64,000 nucleotides of DNA from Mesocentrotus franciscanus (lineage: Eukaryota > Echinodermata > Echinoidea > Camarodonta > Strongylocentrotidae): positions 22,631,019 to 22,695,018 of the forward strand of contig CP137671.1 of NCBI GenBank assembly GCA_037976565.1, read 5' to 3'. Both the position numbers and the translations under genes were made by a program. Below are positions 1-10,769 of this stretch, piece after piece (positions within the stretch are counted from its first letter, which is position 1; every line of letters begins with the position of its first letter). Under the pieces are notes generated by a model. The model was not told the origin of the DNA and made no database searches. It worked only from the letters and a program-made list of their open reading frames with translations.

Positions 1-237
1 GTGATTATATTCGCTATGATTGAAAGAGATAGAGAGAGCATAGCCCGGGTTCAAATTCAGTATTCGTTAAATTATTAAACCCGGTGCTCATGATCATTTA
101 TATGCCATGTTATTGTAATGCAACGCTACACACAAATATTACCAGATTGCCGTTTATTGTCTTCAAATATTGTTCAAATAGAATTGTAGAGACGATGAAC
201 AAATAAGAATAATAATGCAAGGTCGTTAGTCATGAGA

Positions 238-1317
238 ATGTCAACTTCTATCTCTCTCAGCTTAATAGTCCGAACAATAGAATGAACCGAGAGGAAGCAA
301 CTGAAATTTCTTAACAACGGAAACTTCTCCAATGGAGCCTAACATTAGATTTGTTTTCCCATTCAAATAGCATTGTAAAGGCGGTGAAAACAAAGGAATA
401 ATACTAATATTCCGTCGTTAATGGTGAGAATGTTCACGTCTATCTCTCTCAGCTAATTACGGCAAACAGTGGGCTAAACCAAGCGCAATCAACGAATTTG
501 TCATGAGTCCTGAAATTTCAATTTGTTACTGCACGTCATAGTAGCATTAAAGAGTAAGAGTTGAAATCTGAAATGGATTTAGCGCCTTTGGTTGAAAGTG
601 TAAATTTCATATCAATATTTTCATGAAACAATGAATTCTGAGGGAAAATTTAGTGATTTAGATACACATGAGAGAGGTCTATTCAAATCGTGTAAAACAT
701 GCAATTTGGTGAAGAGTGGATTTAGCGCCTTTTGGTTGCAAGCTTTTCATTTGCATCTGGCTCGAGTTTTGCTTGGGTATTTGGTACTGGAGGATGAACA
801 TGGACGAAATGTTTATAATGATCGCATTATCTCTTATTAATTCTAGTTCCAATGTTTTCTGACTGTTTTCAAGACAATATCATGTTTGTCGAGCATAGTT
901 CTATGTAGCTTGATGTCTCATGTTATTTTTAGGAAAGCAAATTAAGCAACTATTATTCAATTTTAGCGATAATCGTTCGCCATTGCTACTCTTTAATGCT
1001 ACTATGACGTGCAGTAACAAATTGAAATTTCAGGACTCATGACAAATTCGTTTAACAGTTGATTGCGCTTGGTTGAGCCCACTGTTTGCCGTAATTAGCT
1101 GAGAGAGATAGACGTGAACATTCTCACCATTAACGACGGAATATTAGTATTATTCCTTTGTTTTTCACCGCCTTTACAATGCTATTTGAATGGGAAAACA
1201 AATCTAATGTTAGGCTCCATTGGAGAAGTTTCCGTTGTTAAGAAATTTCAGTTGCTTCCTCTCGGTTCATTCTATTGTTCGGACTATTAAGCTGAGAGAG
1301 ATAGAAGTTGACATTCT
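238..1317. repeat. Inner palindrome of the nested element, arms about 330 bp
   Basis: Bases 238-568 are matched by the reverse complement of about 985-1317, with only small indels (for example an extra TTTAACAGTTGA stretch in the right arm). The spacer of about 415 bp (570-985) is related to the 3' half of the repeats at 7900-8420 and 9240-9735 in the opposite orientation; it shares the GTATTTGGTACTGGA and TAGTTCTATGTAGCTTGAT blocks. The right arm plus spacer is therefore essentially a reversed copy of those repeats, and the left arm makes the palindrome. Confidence 0.75.
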
Positions 1318-1570
1318 AGGAAGAAGACAACTTTAGACTGATTTGCAGTTTGCTCGACATTTATTCCGCTCCGAAACTAGGAGTCCTTTTCCTCAAAACA
1401 TGTAAAGTAGGAAAGTCAAAGTAAAACAAGTAACATGCATAAAAGCAATAACAAAATCTTATAACCACAATAAAGAGGGTCCACCATAAACAATTCGACA
1501 ATAATGTATAAACGTGATATGATTCAACAATCTTAAGGGTACATGTACCATGAGTGAAACTCAAAATTGT

Positions 1571-2042
1571 AGGGATCTCCGGTCACGTGATCAGCGGAGG
1601 GATAGTAACTCCTTCCGATCACCCCAGGTCCCTGGGGTTTACGTGACCTGCCGGTAGGATAGTATCTCCTACGGATGATCCCCACAACTTTTCAATACTC
1701 ACAAAATCATCAATGCATAAATAACATAGTTATGGAAACACTATATTTGTGGGATCTCGAGTCACGCGATCAGCGGAAGGATAGTAATTCCTTCCGATCA
1801 CCCCAGGTCCCTGGGGTTTACGTGACCTGCCGGTAGGATAGTATCTCCTACGGATGATCCCCACAACTTTTCAATACTCACAAAATCATCAATGCATAAA
1901 TAACATAGTTATGGAAACACTATATTTGTGGGGTCTCGAGTCACGCGATCAGCGGAAGGGTAGTAACTCCTCCGATCACCCCAGATACCTGGGGTTTACG
2001 TGACCCACCGACAGGATAGTATCTCCTGCAGTATCCCCAATG
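1571..2042. repeat. Three tandem units (period about 179 bp) with conserved branched secondary structure
   Basis: Three units begin at 1573, 1751 and 1930. Each has a structured part of about 110 bases; units 1 and 2 are followed by an almost identical 65-base AT-rich linker (1684-1748, 1863-1928). In each structured part several self-complementary segments are nested: GGGATC with GATCCC at the ends, GTCACG with CGTGAC, a GGAAGG/CCTTCC hairpin flanked by GATC on both sides, a CCCCAGG/CCTGGGG hairpin, and GTAGGA/TCCTAC. Unit 3 is the most diverged yet keeps three hairpins: CCCCAG-ATAC-CTGGGG, and CAGGA/TCCTG, where a T:A pair has become C:G. Its outer stem is weakened. No protein-coding potential is seen. 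Confidence 0.8.
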
Positions 2043-2809
2043 TTATCCCGGTGCTACTATACCAGCGCATATATAAGAAGTGGTGATAATCGGAACCAAC
2101 CATGGAATAATCACGAGTAAAAGAAATCCTCCCCCAGTCAACCCCGTGTTACCATGATATTAAATACATACAATTCGTTATATCACTCAAAACAACATTG
2201 TACTTCCAATTTGTTAATCCTCAATCAACTTTAAGTAGTTTACTTCTTCAACTCTACTTAAACTAAAGAGGGGTGGGTGGGCCGGGGAAAAAGGACTTCT
2301 CGAGCGGAGATAAAGTCGAAAGTGAGAAAATCTTGCACACGGCGTTCCCACGCTTACTGCGCGCATAACTCCACCGTTGTAGATTCACTGGCTGTGCGCA
2401 TTTTCGGTTTCTTTACAGAGGTAAATTTCACATGTCGCTGTCCCACAAAGGCACCGCTTAAACAGCTGTAAAAGGCGCGCGCTATTTCTGGCCTATGCCA
2501 GCAATTGTTTTGTCTATCCTTGACTCTCCCAGAATGACTCTCATGACTATTAAAACGACCTTGCATTATTATTCTTATTTGTTCATCGTGACATCGTCTC
2601 TACAATGCTATTTGAACAATATTTGAAGACAATAAACGGCAATCTGGTACTATTTGTGTGTAGCGTTGCATTACAATAACATGGCATATAATGATCATGA
2701 GCACCGGGTTTAATAATTTAACGAATACTGAATTTGAACCCGGGCTATGCTCTCTCTATCTCTTTCAATCATATAGCGAATATAATCACTAATATCGCTG
2801 TAATGATTC

Positions 2810-3468
2810 TTAGTCAGGTGGCTTAGTAAAATTACCGTTACTTGCCGGATAAAAGCACCATTTTTGGTACAGGGTTTCCTTAGAACCTACTAAATGATAT
2901 TAGGCTAGGAGCCCCGGCGAAAAAACAAAACATCAATTTAAGGGTGTGGGGGCGGGCGTATTTTTGGAGCCCCCAATAAAGTTATAACATTGCTTTGTTG
3001 TTATACAAATGCCATTTTTGGTGCAGGGCTTCCTTAGGACCTACTGAAAGATATAAGGGTAGGAGCCCCCGGCACGAATATCATATAAGGGTGTGGGGCG
3101 GGGGCATCGCCTCGTAGTCCACAAATAATTCATAAGGTAATATACCATTGAGTTTTTGTTGTACAAATGCCATGGGGCCTCCAATCACACATATATGAAT
3201 AGTAATGCCGGGGGCTCCTATCCTACCATCATTCAGCAGTTCCTAAAGAAGCCCTGTACCAAAAATGGCATTTGCACAACAACAAATCAATGTTATAAAA
3301 TTATTTGGGGGGCTCCAAAAAGACGCCCTGCCCCACAGCCTTAAATTGAAATTTTGCCGGGGCTCCTAGCCTAATATCGTTGAGTAGGTCCTAAGGAAAC
3401 CCTGTACCAAAAACGGTGCTTTTATCAGGCAATTAAGTAACGGTAATTTTACTAAGCCACCTGACTAA
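2810..3468. mobile_element. Palindromic MITE-like element, about 660 bp
   Basis: The ends are TTAGTCAGGTGGCTTAGTAA and its reverse complement, and the inverted identity runs inward for over 260 bases per arm (2810-3078 against 3206-3468). Each arm itself contains two direct, diverged copies of a block: a CCATTTTTGGTRCAGGG core, then TCCTTAGRACCTACT and TAGGAGCCCC. The block therefore occurs four times. There is no coding frame of note. No convincing target duplication longer than a TA was found at the edges. This looks like a MITE formed by inverted duplication of an already tandem sequence. Confidence 0.75.
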
Positions 3469-3514
3469 CGTGCGGAGTAGTGCATACGGCTCTGATCTCG
3501 AGTAGGCCTACGAG

Positions 3515-3687
3515 TGCGCGCCATTTGCCAAATAAATCAGATACTTGAACATTGTTTTTCGGCGATAAACACTGTTTATCGACTGATAAACACAGTTTAT
3601 CGACTGATAAACACAGTTTCTCTCGATAAACAGTGTTTATCGCTCGATAAACAGTGTTTATCTGAATTATTGGCAAACGGCGCGCCA
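3515..3687. repeat. Cluster of five 19-bp palindromes inside a larger palindrome
   Basis: The imperfect palindrome CGATAAACACTGTTTATCG or its complement form occurs five times at about 21-bp spacing (near 3563, 3584, 3605, 3624 and 3645). The first three have the ACACTG/ACACAG centre and the last two the ACAGTG centre, so the array is itself symmetric. It is enclosed by a longer inverted repeat: GCGCGCCATTTGCCAA on the left (about 3516) pairs with TTGGCAAACGGCGCGCC on the right (about 3670-3686). Both strands stay open across the array only because the unit contains no stop in several frames; this is not evidence of a gene. It could be a small foldback element or a cluster of dimeric protein-binding sites. 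Confidence 0.7.
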
Positions 3688-3689
3688 TA

Positions 3690-4690
3690 CCCTCGGCCAC
3701 GACCATTGTTCCTCTTACGTAACTTAGCTGTAGAGGTGGGCCAGATCTGCGCATGCGCAATGTTCCTGCTCGTCGAAGCCACTGGCCAGGCTTGAACTCA
3801 CACGCCTTGTACGGCCGCTGAACGCACGCACGGCAGCGAACTGGTCGAGTCTTTGATTTTTATTCTCGTTTGTGAGGCGGCTATCGGGCTGAATAATGTC
3901 GGAAGGAACGGGTTAAGAACGAAGTTTTACGTTTAACGAAAGTTAGACTTAGAGTTTAGACCCTACTTTTGTTTTAGTTTTAGTTTTACTTGTACTTTTA
4001 GTATTAGTAGTTTAGCTAATTATACATTTTATTTAGAGTATATAACTCTAGATCATCATTTCATAATTAGGCCTATCAATTTATGTCAGCCACTATAATC
4101 TAGAGGTGAGTAGATCAGGATCTTAAATTTTAAATCCGCTATTCTTTTACTGTTATAATTGTTTAATTTGTATTGCGTCTTAATTTGAATTGTATATATT
4201 TTGTATGTGATTTTTATTATGTATGCACGGACTTGCAGAAGAACAGCCATTGGCTGAAGCAAGTGATCCGTGTTGAAATAAAATAAAATGAAACGAATGA
4301 AATGATCTAGACAAAACTGAGTCACTGTGACTTTACTTGTAAAGATGTGCTTGGGGTGTAAGCAGCTTCAGGGCTCCAAGCCCAAGGCCAACATGGACAA
4401 GGGCAAGGGGGGTTATGAAAATTATCATCATGCTGAGCTGAGATGGCATGGGATATTTAGACCCTCCTGTTTAACTGATAGGAATTCACTGAGTTGCCTT
4501 TCAAGCAAAAAGGGACATGAATGAACAGTTATTTAAAAATGAAAATCAAATAGTCTACGGTCCTACCCTGAAAATGACTAAATGGCACCATCCGGAAATG
4601 GGATACTTTTGTTTGGAGACTGAAGTAATCTCATGAGTAGTCTACCAGTTGGGTGTTTTTAAAGGCAGCACTTTAGTATCCTTGGTCCCC
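3690..4690. other. Non-coding stretch, AT-rich
   Basis: No gene or repeat can be supported. The segment has a short run of TTTTAG-type imperfect repeats (3960-4020), and only short accidental reading frames. Confidence 0.5.
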
Positions 4691-4695
4691 CACCC

Positions 4696-4958
4696 CTGTG
4701 GCGGATCCAGGGGGGGGGGGGCCCTCCCTAGAAAAAAACCAGGTAAAAACACCCTTTTTTGAAAAAAGATGGGCCCCTCCTGGCGCCCAAAGGGGGGTGT
4801 GGAAAAAATTACCCTTTTCGGGTGCCATTTTTTTTTTTTTTTGCTCACTACCTACCCCCCACTGAGCGAAAAAATCGGCCGGCACGATTTTCAAATTTTC
4901 GCACGAAGTGGGCCCCTTTTTAGGCCCCCTCCCTTGCCGCTGGCTGGATCCGCCCCTG
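4696..4958. mobile_element. hAT-type MITE, copy 1
   Basis: The copy is bounded by CTGTGGCGGATCCAG and CTGGATCCGCCCCTG, which are inverted ends, with CAG mutated to CTG on the left. The flanking 8-mers are CCCCACCC (4688-4695) and CCTCACCC (4959-4966), a 7/8 match. The interior is shared with the copies at 6825 and 47464, including the GCACGAAGTGGGCCCC block. An 8-bp target duplication with CAG...CTG ends is characteristic of the hAT superfamily. There is no transposase. Confidence 0.8.
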
Positions 4959-4959
4959 C

Positions 4960-6816
4960 CTCACCCTATAAAATCACTAAAGCACTAGGACTGGTACATC
5001 TACTTTTCAACAATGCCACAGGCCAGATACAAATCCAGGGGAGAATAGTTTTCATGGTCTGTGCAAGAAAATCACACATTAGCAGCATATAGAGAGTTAT
5101 GATTAATCATGACCGGTCTGTATAATGCCATCCATTGATTTGCGCTCACTACCGAACTTGCGATCGATAAAAATCTTTGAAATACACTGCTATTATATAT
5201 GATGGCTACATAAGCAATTAAATATTAACAGGAAAATATAGATATGGAATATGTAATGCACTTAGCAGACAAAGTACAAAGCTGGACAGGAACGTGTTTC
5301 TAATTTTGGCGAAGGCTATATATGTACATGACCATTGGTATATAATATTTTCAGCTAAAACTTCTATGAACCAAAATTGGAATATTTGTTGTAAATAGAG
5401 TGTATAGAGTCAAGTCTTGATCATCTTGTATGACAAGTACGAAGCACACTCACTGCATATGTGCATTGGGGTGGTAGTTGTTTGGTAGGGGCAATTGAAA
5501 ACGTCTGATTGGGGTCAGTTATGCCTAGTAATTAATTTGATGTACAAAAGATAATATTAGATTTATTTCTTTACCTCTGCTTGCAAAAAAAGAAGGAAAA
5601 TAACTTGTACTGTAATTATTTATTTTATTCTACAAAATTAGATTGGATACAGGGACCGACATGCTGGTTAGATGGGTCCTTGATAATTCACTGAACACAG
5701 AGCTGCAGATATGACTTGGCATGGTGACCTCAAAGTGGGAGCGGTATGGAATTGTTGAAGCAATTCACTGAATACAGTCAGAGCTGCAGATGTGACTTGG
5801 CATGGTGACATCAAAGTAGTTCAGATGGCTTCGTTGGCGATTCTGATGATGAGCCACTGTCTATGCTTGTGAACAAGTCCAAAGGTATCTTCTTCCCTTC
5901 TCGTTTCCCAATAGTTGAAATTTGATATATTCCTAAATAATTGTTTTTAATGTTTAGGTCTGAATGAGTGGTCCTATCGAGGTCAGCATCTAAGTTTTTT
6001 TTTAATCCTTAACAAAAAATGCTAACACTAAGGTTATACCAATAAAAGTATCTAATTTAAGAGCCTCTCTAAAAGTTGGTACCAAAACTACGCAAAATAA
6101 TTTCACCTAATCATAAATATAATGCACTGTAAAGTTTCCCTTTCATAATTGACATTCTGATAATGATTTTCTATTGATTTTGACTTTGATTTTTTTTATT
6201 ATGATTTTTCTTTCTCTTATTTCAAGAATCTTCGCTGCTTCAACCACTATCGCTTGGATGACATACGTGTGAAGAAACTTGAAGAACTTTTGTTGAAGAG
6301 CATGCTTAAGAAACTAGAATCAATCATATTGATCGTTGTGGCAATGCTTCAATGTTTCAATACCTCAATCTCTCTTTTATACTGTTTAATTGTAAACATT
6401 TTGAATATCATAAATATAGAAAACTCCACTCATAATTTTAATTGTGTGTAGAATTCAGTAATCGCAATGAAATGGATTGATTATAAAATCAATGAATTGA
6501 TTTAAAGTGAACTGGTAACATTGTCCATGATTTCTGAAACAATGAACTGAATAGTCGTACCTGTGTCAGTTTCCTGTTTAATACAGTATTTTAATAAACT
6601 CCTGCAAACATAAATCTTTGATATTCAAATGTATAGCTCAGAACAGCTATTTATCAGGTATACCTACCTCATTTTTAGAAATCAGTAATGCATATTAGAG
6701 TTTTGGATTTCAGTTCCATGAATTCTCATATCGTATCTTTGTATTGAAGAATTTGTTTATTTCTGTTAAATGTTTCTATTTACAGGGGTTGATGCCTTTA
6801 TTAGAACATGAATATA
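4960..6816. other. Non-coding stretch with a short tandem duplication
   Basis: A segment with the core AGCTGCAGATRTGACTTGGC is present twice in direct orientation (about 5690-5740 and 5763-5820). It is followed by a coding-like stretch (about 5810-5881) rich in Ser/Asp codons that ends at a possible donor AAAG|GTATCT. A second possible exon start follows TTTCAAG near 6226. I recognise neither, and could not build a gene from them. The remainder is AT-rich and featureless. Confidence 0.35.
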
Positions 6817-6824
6817 ACTTACAT

Positions 6825-6969
6825 CAGTGGCGGATCCAGTAAAAACACCCTTTTTTGCTCACTACCTACCCCACTGAGCGAAAAATCGACCGGCACGATT
6901 TTCAAATTTTCGCACGAAGTGGGCCCCTTTTTAGGCCCCCTCCCTTGCCGCCGGCTGGATCCGCCCCTG
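6825..6969. mobile_element. hAT-type MITE, copy 2 (internally deleted)
   Basis: The element runs from CAGTGGCGGATCCAG to CTGGATCCGCCCCTG and is flanked on both sides by the identical 8-mer ACTTACAT (6817-6824 and 6970-6977). Compared with copies 1 and 3 it lacks about 110 internal bases between the AAAAACACCC block and GCTCACTACC. The perfect target duplication suggests a fairly recent insertion. Confidence 0.88.
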
Positions 6970-7497
6970 ACTTACATTTCCACAATTTGTTTTTCTGTCA
7001 AAACACAATGTTACTAGTTCACATTTAATGGTTTTATTTTTACTTCTCTAGTTATTCTCATCATAAGTGTATTTGGTACTTCAAACTATCCTATTATCAT
7101 ACAATATAATGTTGCTGTTTTGAATTTATCTGTATGATGAGAAATGAAATTGTTTAGTCAAAATGATATTTCCATGTTTATCATGCATTGTTCAGCTGAT
7201 AATTGTTTAGTCAAAGATTACGTGTTTGCCTAGGTGAAGATAACCTTTTAGCATTGGTAAACTTTGTAGCGTTTGAGACTATGTACTAAATTTGATTGAA
7301 ATACCCTACAAAGAGATTGTGTAAACTGACTTGCTTCTGATACTCTTCTCACAAAACATTTATGAAAAACAGTGATGAACAAAAAATAACGTTGATGATT
7401 ATATTAGTCATATTTCCCATTGAAAAACTCCACCATCTTTTTTCTCAAGAACTGCCTTGTTTCGTTACGATCAACATATAAACCTTTCAGCTAGAAC

Positions 7498-7569
7498 ATG
7501 ATAACCATGGCGTGCAAGAAAGAGACTATACCACACAGTACTGTTTTGAAGAACCTCTTTTGTCTTCAG
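7498..7569 (+). CDS. Weak candidate first coding exon of the creatinase gene
   Basis: An ATG at 7507 in strong initiation context (AACCATGG; an in-frame ATG also at 7498) opens 21 codons and ends exactly at CTTCAG|GTAAAC, a good donor in phase 0. The first recognised creatinase exon begins in phase 0 at 11873, and the family normally has some 15-25 residues before the TFS motif found there, so length and phase fit. The residues themselves show no convincing match to family N termini, and an acceptor-like TTTCAG just upstream would also allow an unrelated internal exon. This is inference. Confidence 0.2.
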
Positions 7570-7794
7570 GTAAACAATCTATGCAGATGATGATGCAAAA
7601 GATAAAGACATTTTAGCATATTTACAAGTACTGTATAATGTTTGAAATAACCTTCGTATTCCGTGGATGTATACCTGATGAGTCTTTTCCACAAAACCCT
7701 AAATGTACGTTTCAAAATGCAATACAATATTGATGATAATTGATGATGATATGTTTGGTATGAATTATTTGATATTTTAAATTTATGTTTACCT

Positions 7795-8420
7795 CATTTT
7801 TGTTTATTGTTGTAAAGAACTTATTGGCATGCACCCAGTAGATTTTCATCATGTGTTTGATCTTGTTATTGAAAACAAGATCAAACACATCATCATAATC
7901 TACAGAGTGCAACCAAAATTTCTTAACAACAATTGAAATTTCTTTCAAGAAGCCTAACGATAAAAGCTGTGTATGATTCAAGGAGCAATGTAGAGACGAT
8001 GAACAAAATAATACAAAGTCGTTAAGCGTGAGACCGTTCACTTCTATCTCTCTCCCGCCAAATAATCCGAACAAAAGAGTCAACCGAGGGTAATCAACTG
8101 TTAACCGAATTTTTCATGAGTCCTTGAAAAATTAATGAATACTGCTTGTCATAGTGCTAACGCGATTGTCGCTACAATTCAGAAATCGTTGCTTGGATTG
8201 CTTTTCTCTCAAAATTACCGTGAGATATCAAGCTACATAGAACTATGATCGACAAAAAAGATATTGTCTTGAAAACAGTCAGAAACATTAGAACTTGAAT
8301 GAATAAAACATAATGCAAATGAATAAGACTAGAATGAATAGGACACAAGTTCATTTTTACCATTTATATCATCCAGTACCAAATACCTAAGCAAAATTCG
8401 AGCCAGATGCATTTAATGGT
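7795..8420 (+). mobile_element. Dispersed repeat copy A of the 1-2790 family
   Basis: Nearly all of this segment reappears in direct orientation at about 9126-9735, with about 90-95% identity by eye. It also shares blocks with 238-1317, such as the CTTCTATCTCTCTC box, the GAACAAAAGAGTCAACCGAG type box, and a block around TAGAACTATGATCGACAAA. It contains a hairpin (7851-7867 pairing perfectly with 7874-7890). Copy A has a distal tail (TACCAAATACCTAAGC...) that is missing from copy B but present in the first element. Confidence 0.7.
7839..7902. repeat. Near-perfect hairpin in the repeat
   Basis: ATGTGTTTGATCTTGTT (7851-7867) is followed after six bases by its exact reverse complement (7874-7890). 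Pairing continues outward with mismatches (GTAGAT with ATCTAC). The same hairpin is present in the second copy at about 9167-9230. Confidence 0.75.
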
Positions 8421-8579
8421 AAGCTTAAAGACAATAATTCATGACAATTGTCATGAGTTTATCGTCTATACGTATTGCAAAAGATAATCAGGATAATAAG
8501 GATCAGAATGATACCTATACTACTAGGCCTACTTCTACATGTATTATACTACACTACTGCCATTGTAGATTATGCTGAT

Positions 8580-8865
8580 AATACAGATGATAATGATATG
8601 CTAACAATTATAATAATAATACTTATATTAACCGTCATCATAATCATCATGTTCATATTCATCATAATGATAATAATAATGATAAAAATGACAATAATAA
8701 TAATAATAATATTAACGATAATAATCATGATAAGGATAATAACTAAAATAACAATTATAATAATTACAAAAATAACATTACTAACACCACCAACCATAAC
8801 AATAGTTATAATAATAATTGTTGTCATTATTATTGTCTTACTGCTGCTAATACTACTCCTACTAC
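8580..8865. repeat. AT-rich low-complexity tract (AAT/ATC-type)
   Basis: Degenerate trinucleotide-like repetition of ATA/ATC/AAT. The long open frames on both strands here (Ile/Met/Thr-rich) are artefacts of this composition. Confidence 0.8.
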
Positions 8866-8959
8866 ATGTACTAGGAAGAAGGAGGGGAAGAGGAAGAATC
8901 TTATTGTTTATTTTCTGTATTATCGAGGCATACAAATGCACAGGGAGGTAAGAGAGGGA

Positions 8960-9735
8960 AAGTAAGGCGATAAAGAGGGAGATAGAGGGAGAGAGAACGA
9001 GAGGGGTAGCCTATGGCCCGGGTTCAAATTCAGCTCTCTTTAATTTATTTGACCCAGTACTGATGATCATAATTTTATCTACCATGTGATTGCCATGTGT
9101 ACGCCACACCAAATAGCACCTCACATTTGTTTATTGTTGTAAAGAACTTATTGGCATGCACCCAGTAGATTTTCATCATGTGTTTGATCTTGTTATTGAA
9201 AACAAGATCAAACACATCATCATAATCTACAGAGTGCAACCAAAAATTTCTTAACAACAATTGAAATTTCTTTCAGGAAGCCTAAAAATAAAAGCTGTTT
9301 TTGATTCAAGGAGCATCGTAGAGACGATGAACAATTAAGAATAATAATACAACGTCGTTCAGCGTGAGACCGTTCACTTCTATCTCTCTCCCGCCAAATA
9401 ATCCGAACAAAAGAGTCAACCGAGGGTAATCAACTGTTAAACGAATGTATCATGAGTCCTTGAAAATAAAGTAATACTGCTTGTCATAGTATTATTGAAG
9501 AACAGCAAAGGCGAACGATTGTCGCTACAATTCAGAAATCGTTGCTTGGATTGCTTTTCTCTCAAAATTACCATGAGATATCAAGCTACATAGAACTATG
9601 ATCGACAAAAAAGATATTGTCTTGATAACAGTCAGAAACATTGGAACTTGAATGCAAAAACATAATGGCAAATGAATAAGACTAGAATGAATAGGACACA
9701 AGTTCATTTTTACCATTTAAATCATCCAGTATCCG
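8960..9735 (+). mobile_element. Dispersed repeat copy B, with terminal part
   Basis: The first part (about 8975-9120, with CCCGGGTTCAAATTCAG and a TGATGATCAT block) corresponds to the outer arm at 1-130. The rest (9126-9735) is a close direct duplicate of 7795-8360. The order outer arm, hairpin, body is therefore probably the native order of this family. The sequence changes abruptly at about 9735, where the GC-richer unit begins. Confidence 0.65.
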
Positions 9736-10086
9736 TGACGAGCCGTGCGGGGAAAGGGGCTGCTGAGTCCCGGAGGCTCAAAGGCGCGCTACGGTTCATC
9801 CTGCGATCGACCACGGATGCCAGTACGTTCCCTCCCGGCCCGTCACGTTCTGATGAGGTCCCTCACGTTTCTCACGTTCTGATCAAGGTCTGACGAGTTT
9901 TTCACGTTCTATCAAGGCTTTCTACGAATGAAACGTGGATGCCAGGCAGTTTTCGAGCACGTTTGTGCCTACGGTATAAAAAGGAAGGCCTCCCAAAGAA
10001 TCAAATTTATTTTCCTACGTAAATCATCCATATTCTACGGAATTCTGGTCTACCCTAAAAAGAAAAAAAAACACATAAAGTTTGCA

Positions 10087-10092
10087 TTTATT
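10087..10092 (-). promoter_or_regulatory. Polyadenylation signal for the minus-strand unit
   Basis: AATAAA on the minus strand, about 30 bases after the terminal TGA of the decayed frame. Confidence 0.45.
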
Positions 10093-10123
10093 TTCTAAGA
10101 GATGAAAAAACTTAGGAAAATGT

Positions 10124-10664
10124 TCACTGGTCTGGTCTGGTCTCAGAGGGGTTGGCTGCCAGTGCCGGTCCAGATGCTCCCTTGGATGACGAGCTAGATG
10201 CTTTCCTGGAGGCTCTCCGTACCAAGTCCGGTGTCGCTGTCCATCAGCTGGGGCTGGCTGATGTCGGTCCGCATTATTCTGTCTTCTGCGGTACGTCGGA
10301 TGGCTGGTGGGAGGCTTCACATACTTCCGTCGACGTAGGAACCAAAGGCGGTGGCTGTGTGTGCCTGACTCTGCTGCTCGGTCAGGAAGGTCTCCAAGGG
10401 GACCATCAGGATATCTGGGTTGGCGCCGACTGTAGACGACGTTTGTGTAGAAGCTGGGTGCCGGTAGGTGGAGCAGGTGAAGCGTCTTCTTCAGCCTCCT
10501 CAGCACCAGGTTCATGTCCCAGTGCAGGGACCGGGTCAGCAGCAGAATCATGTTCCTCTTCATTTGGCGGCGGTGAACGGCGAGGATCTTCAGGCTGCTC
10601 CTGCTCCTCTACTGGTGATGGTGGGGGGGGGGGGCTTCATACGTCTAGGCTTCTTCGGTGGCAT
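10124..10664 (-). pseudogene. Decayed reading frame in the transposon-like unit, unknown product
   Basis: Starting at the ATG at 10664, the frame begins with a short basic stretch (MPPKKPRRMK, NLS-like), runs into a 12-base poly-C (10623-10634 on the plus strand), and can continue only if one base is lost or two are gained there. The next stretch is acidic and Pro/Ser-rich. Further frame changes are needed (around 10440-10480 and again further on) to follow coding-like segments such as DILMVPLETFLTEQQ and the terminal SSSSKGASGPALAANPSE before TGA at 10124-10126. The total length would be about 180 codons. The poly-C shift could be a sequencing error, but the others argue for a pseudogene. 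No family recognised. The antisense open frame is compositional. Confidence 0.35.
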
Positions 10665-10769
10665 AGCTTGGCCTTCTTTCTTCAAAGCTTGGCCTTCTCT
10701 CGTATTGTAGGTGCAGTAATGTGTCGTCGATTGCTCAGACTCGAATGAAGTTCCCATGCCTTGCCTGGC

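Larger units (their letters stand above)
1..2790. mobile_element. Nested inverted-repeat (foldback-like) element
   Basis: The first about 235 bases reappear as a near-perfect reverse complement at about 2557-2790. Both arms share the GATTATATTCGCTAT end, the CCCGGGTTCAAATTC block, and the block around the AAACGGCAATCTGG complement. Between these arms lies a second, independent inverted repeat (238-1317) and a tandem array of structured units (1571-2038). No transposase-like reading frame is visible; the longest frames are under 75 codons, so the element is non-autonomous or dead. The left end coincides with the window edge, so the true terminus and any target duplication cannot be judged. Long terminal inverted repeats with nested copies fit a foldback or composite MITE origin; the superfamily is unknown. 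Related sequence occurs at 7795-9735. Confidence 0.75.

Noticed and set aside
3540..3670. CRISPR-like array of regularly spaced repeats
   Set aside because: Repeats are palindromic and separated by only two or three bases, with no spacers, in a eukaryotic genome.
3452..3795. Overlapping 93- to 102-codon frames with repeating INTVYR/KQCLS
   Set aside because: Product of the palindromic 21-bp DNA array; open on both strands.
7839..7902. Candidate microRNA precursor (perfect 17-bp stem)
   Set aside because: The hairpin is part of a dispersed repeat present twice, and its loop and stem lengths are below the usual precursor size.
8475..8951. 158-codon Ile/Met/Thr-rich frame and its antisense partner
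   Set aside because: AT-rich low-complexity tract; no domain or codon signal.
10152..10748. 198-codon plus-strand frame
   Set aside because: Antisense of the minus-strand unit that has a TATA box and AATAAA; low-complexity Ser/Gly half; no start context.
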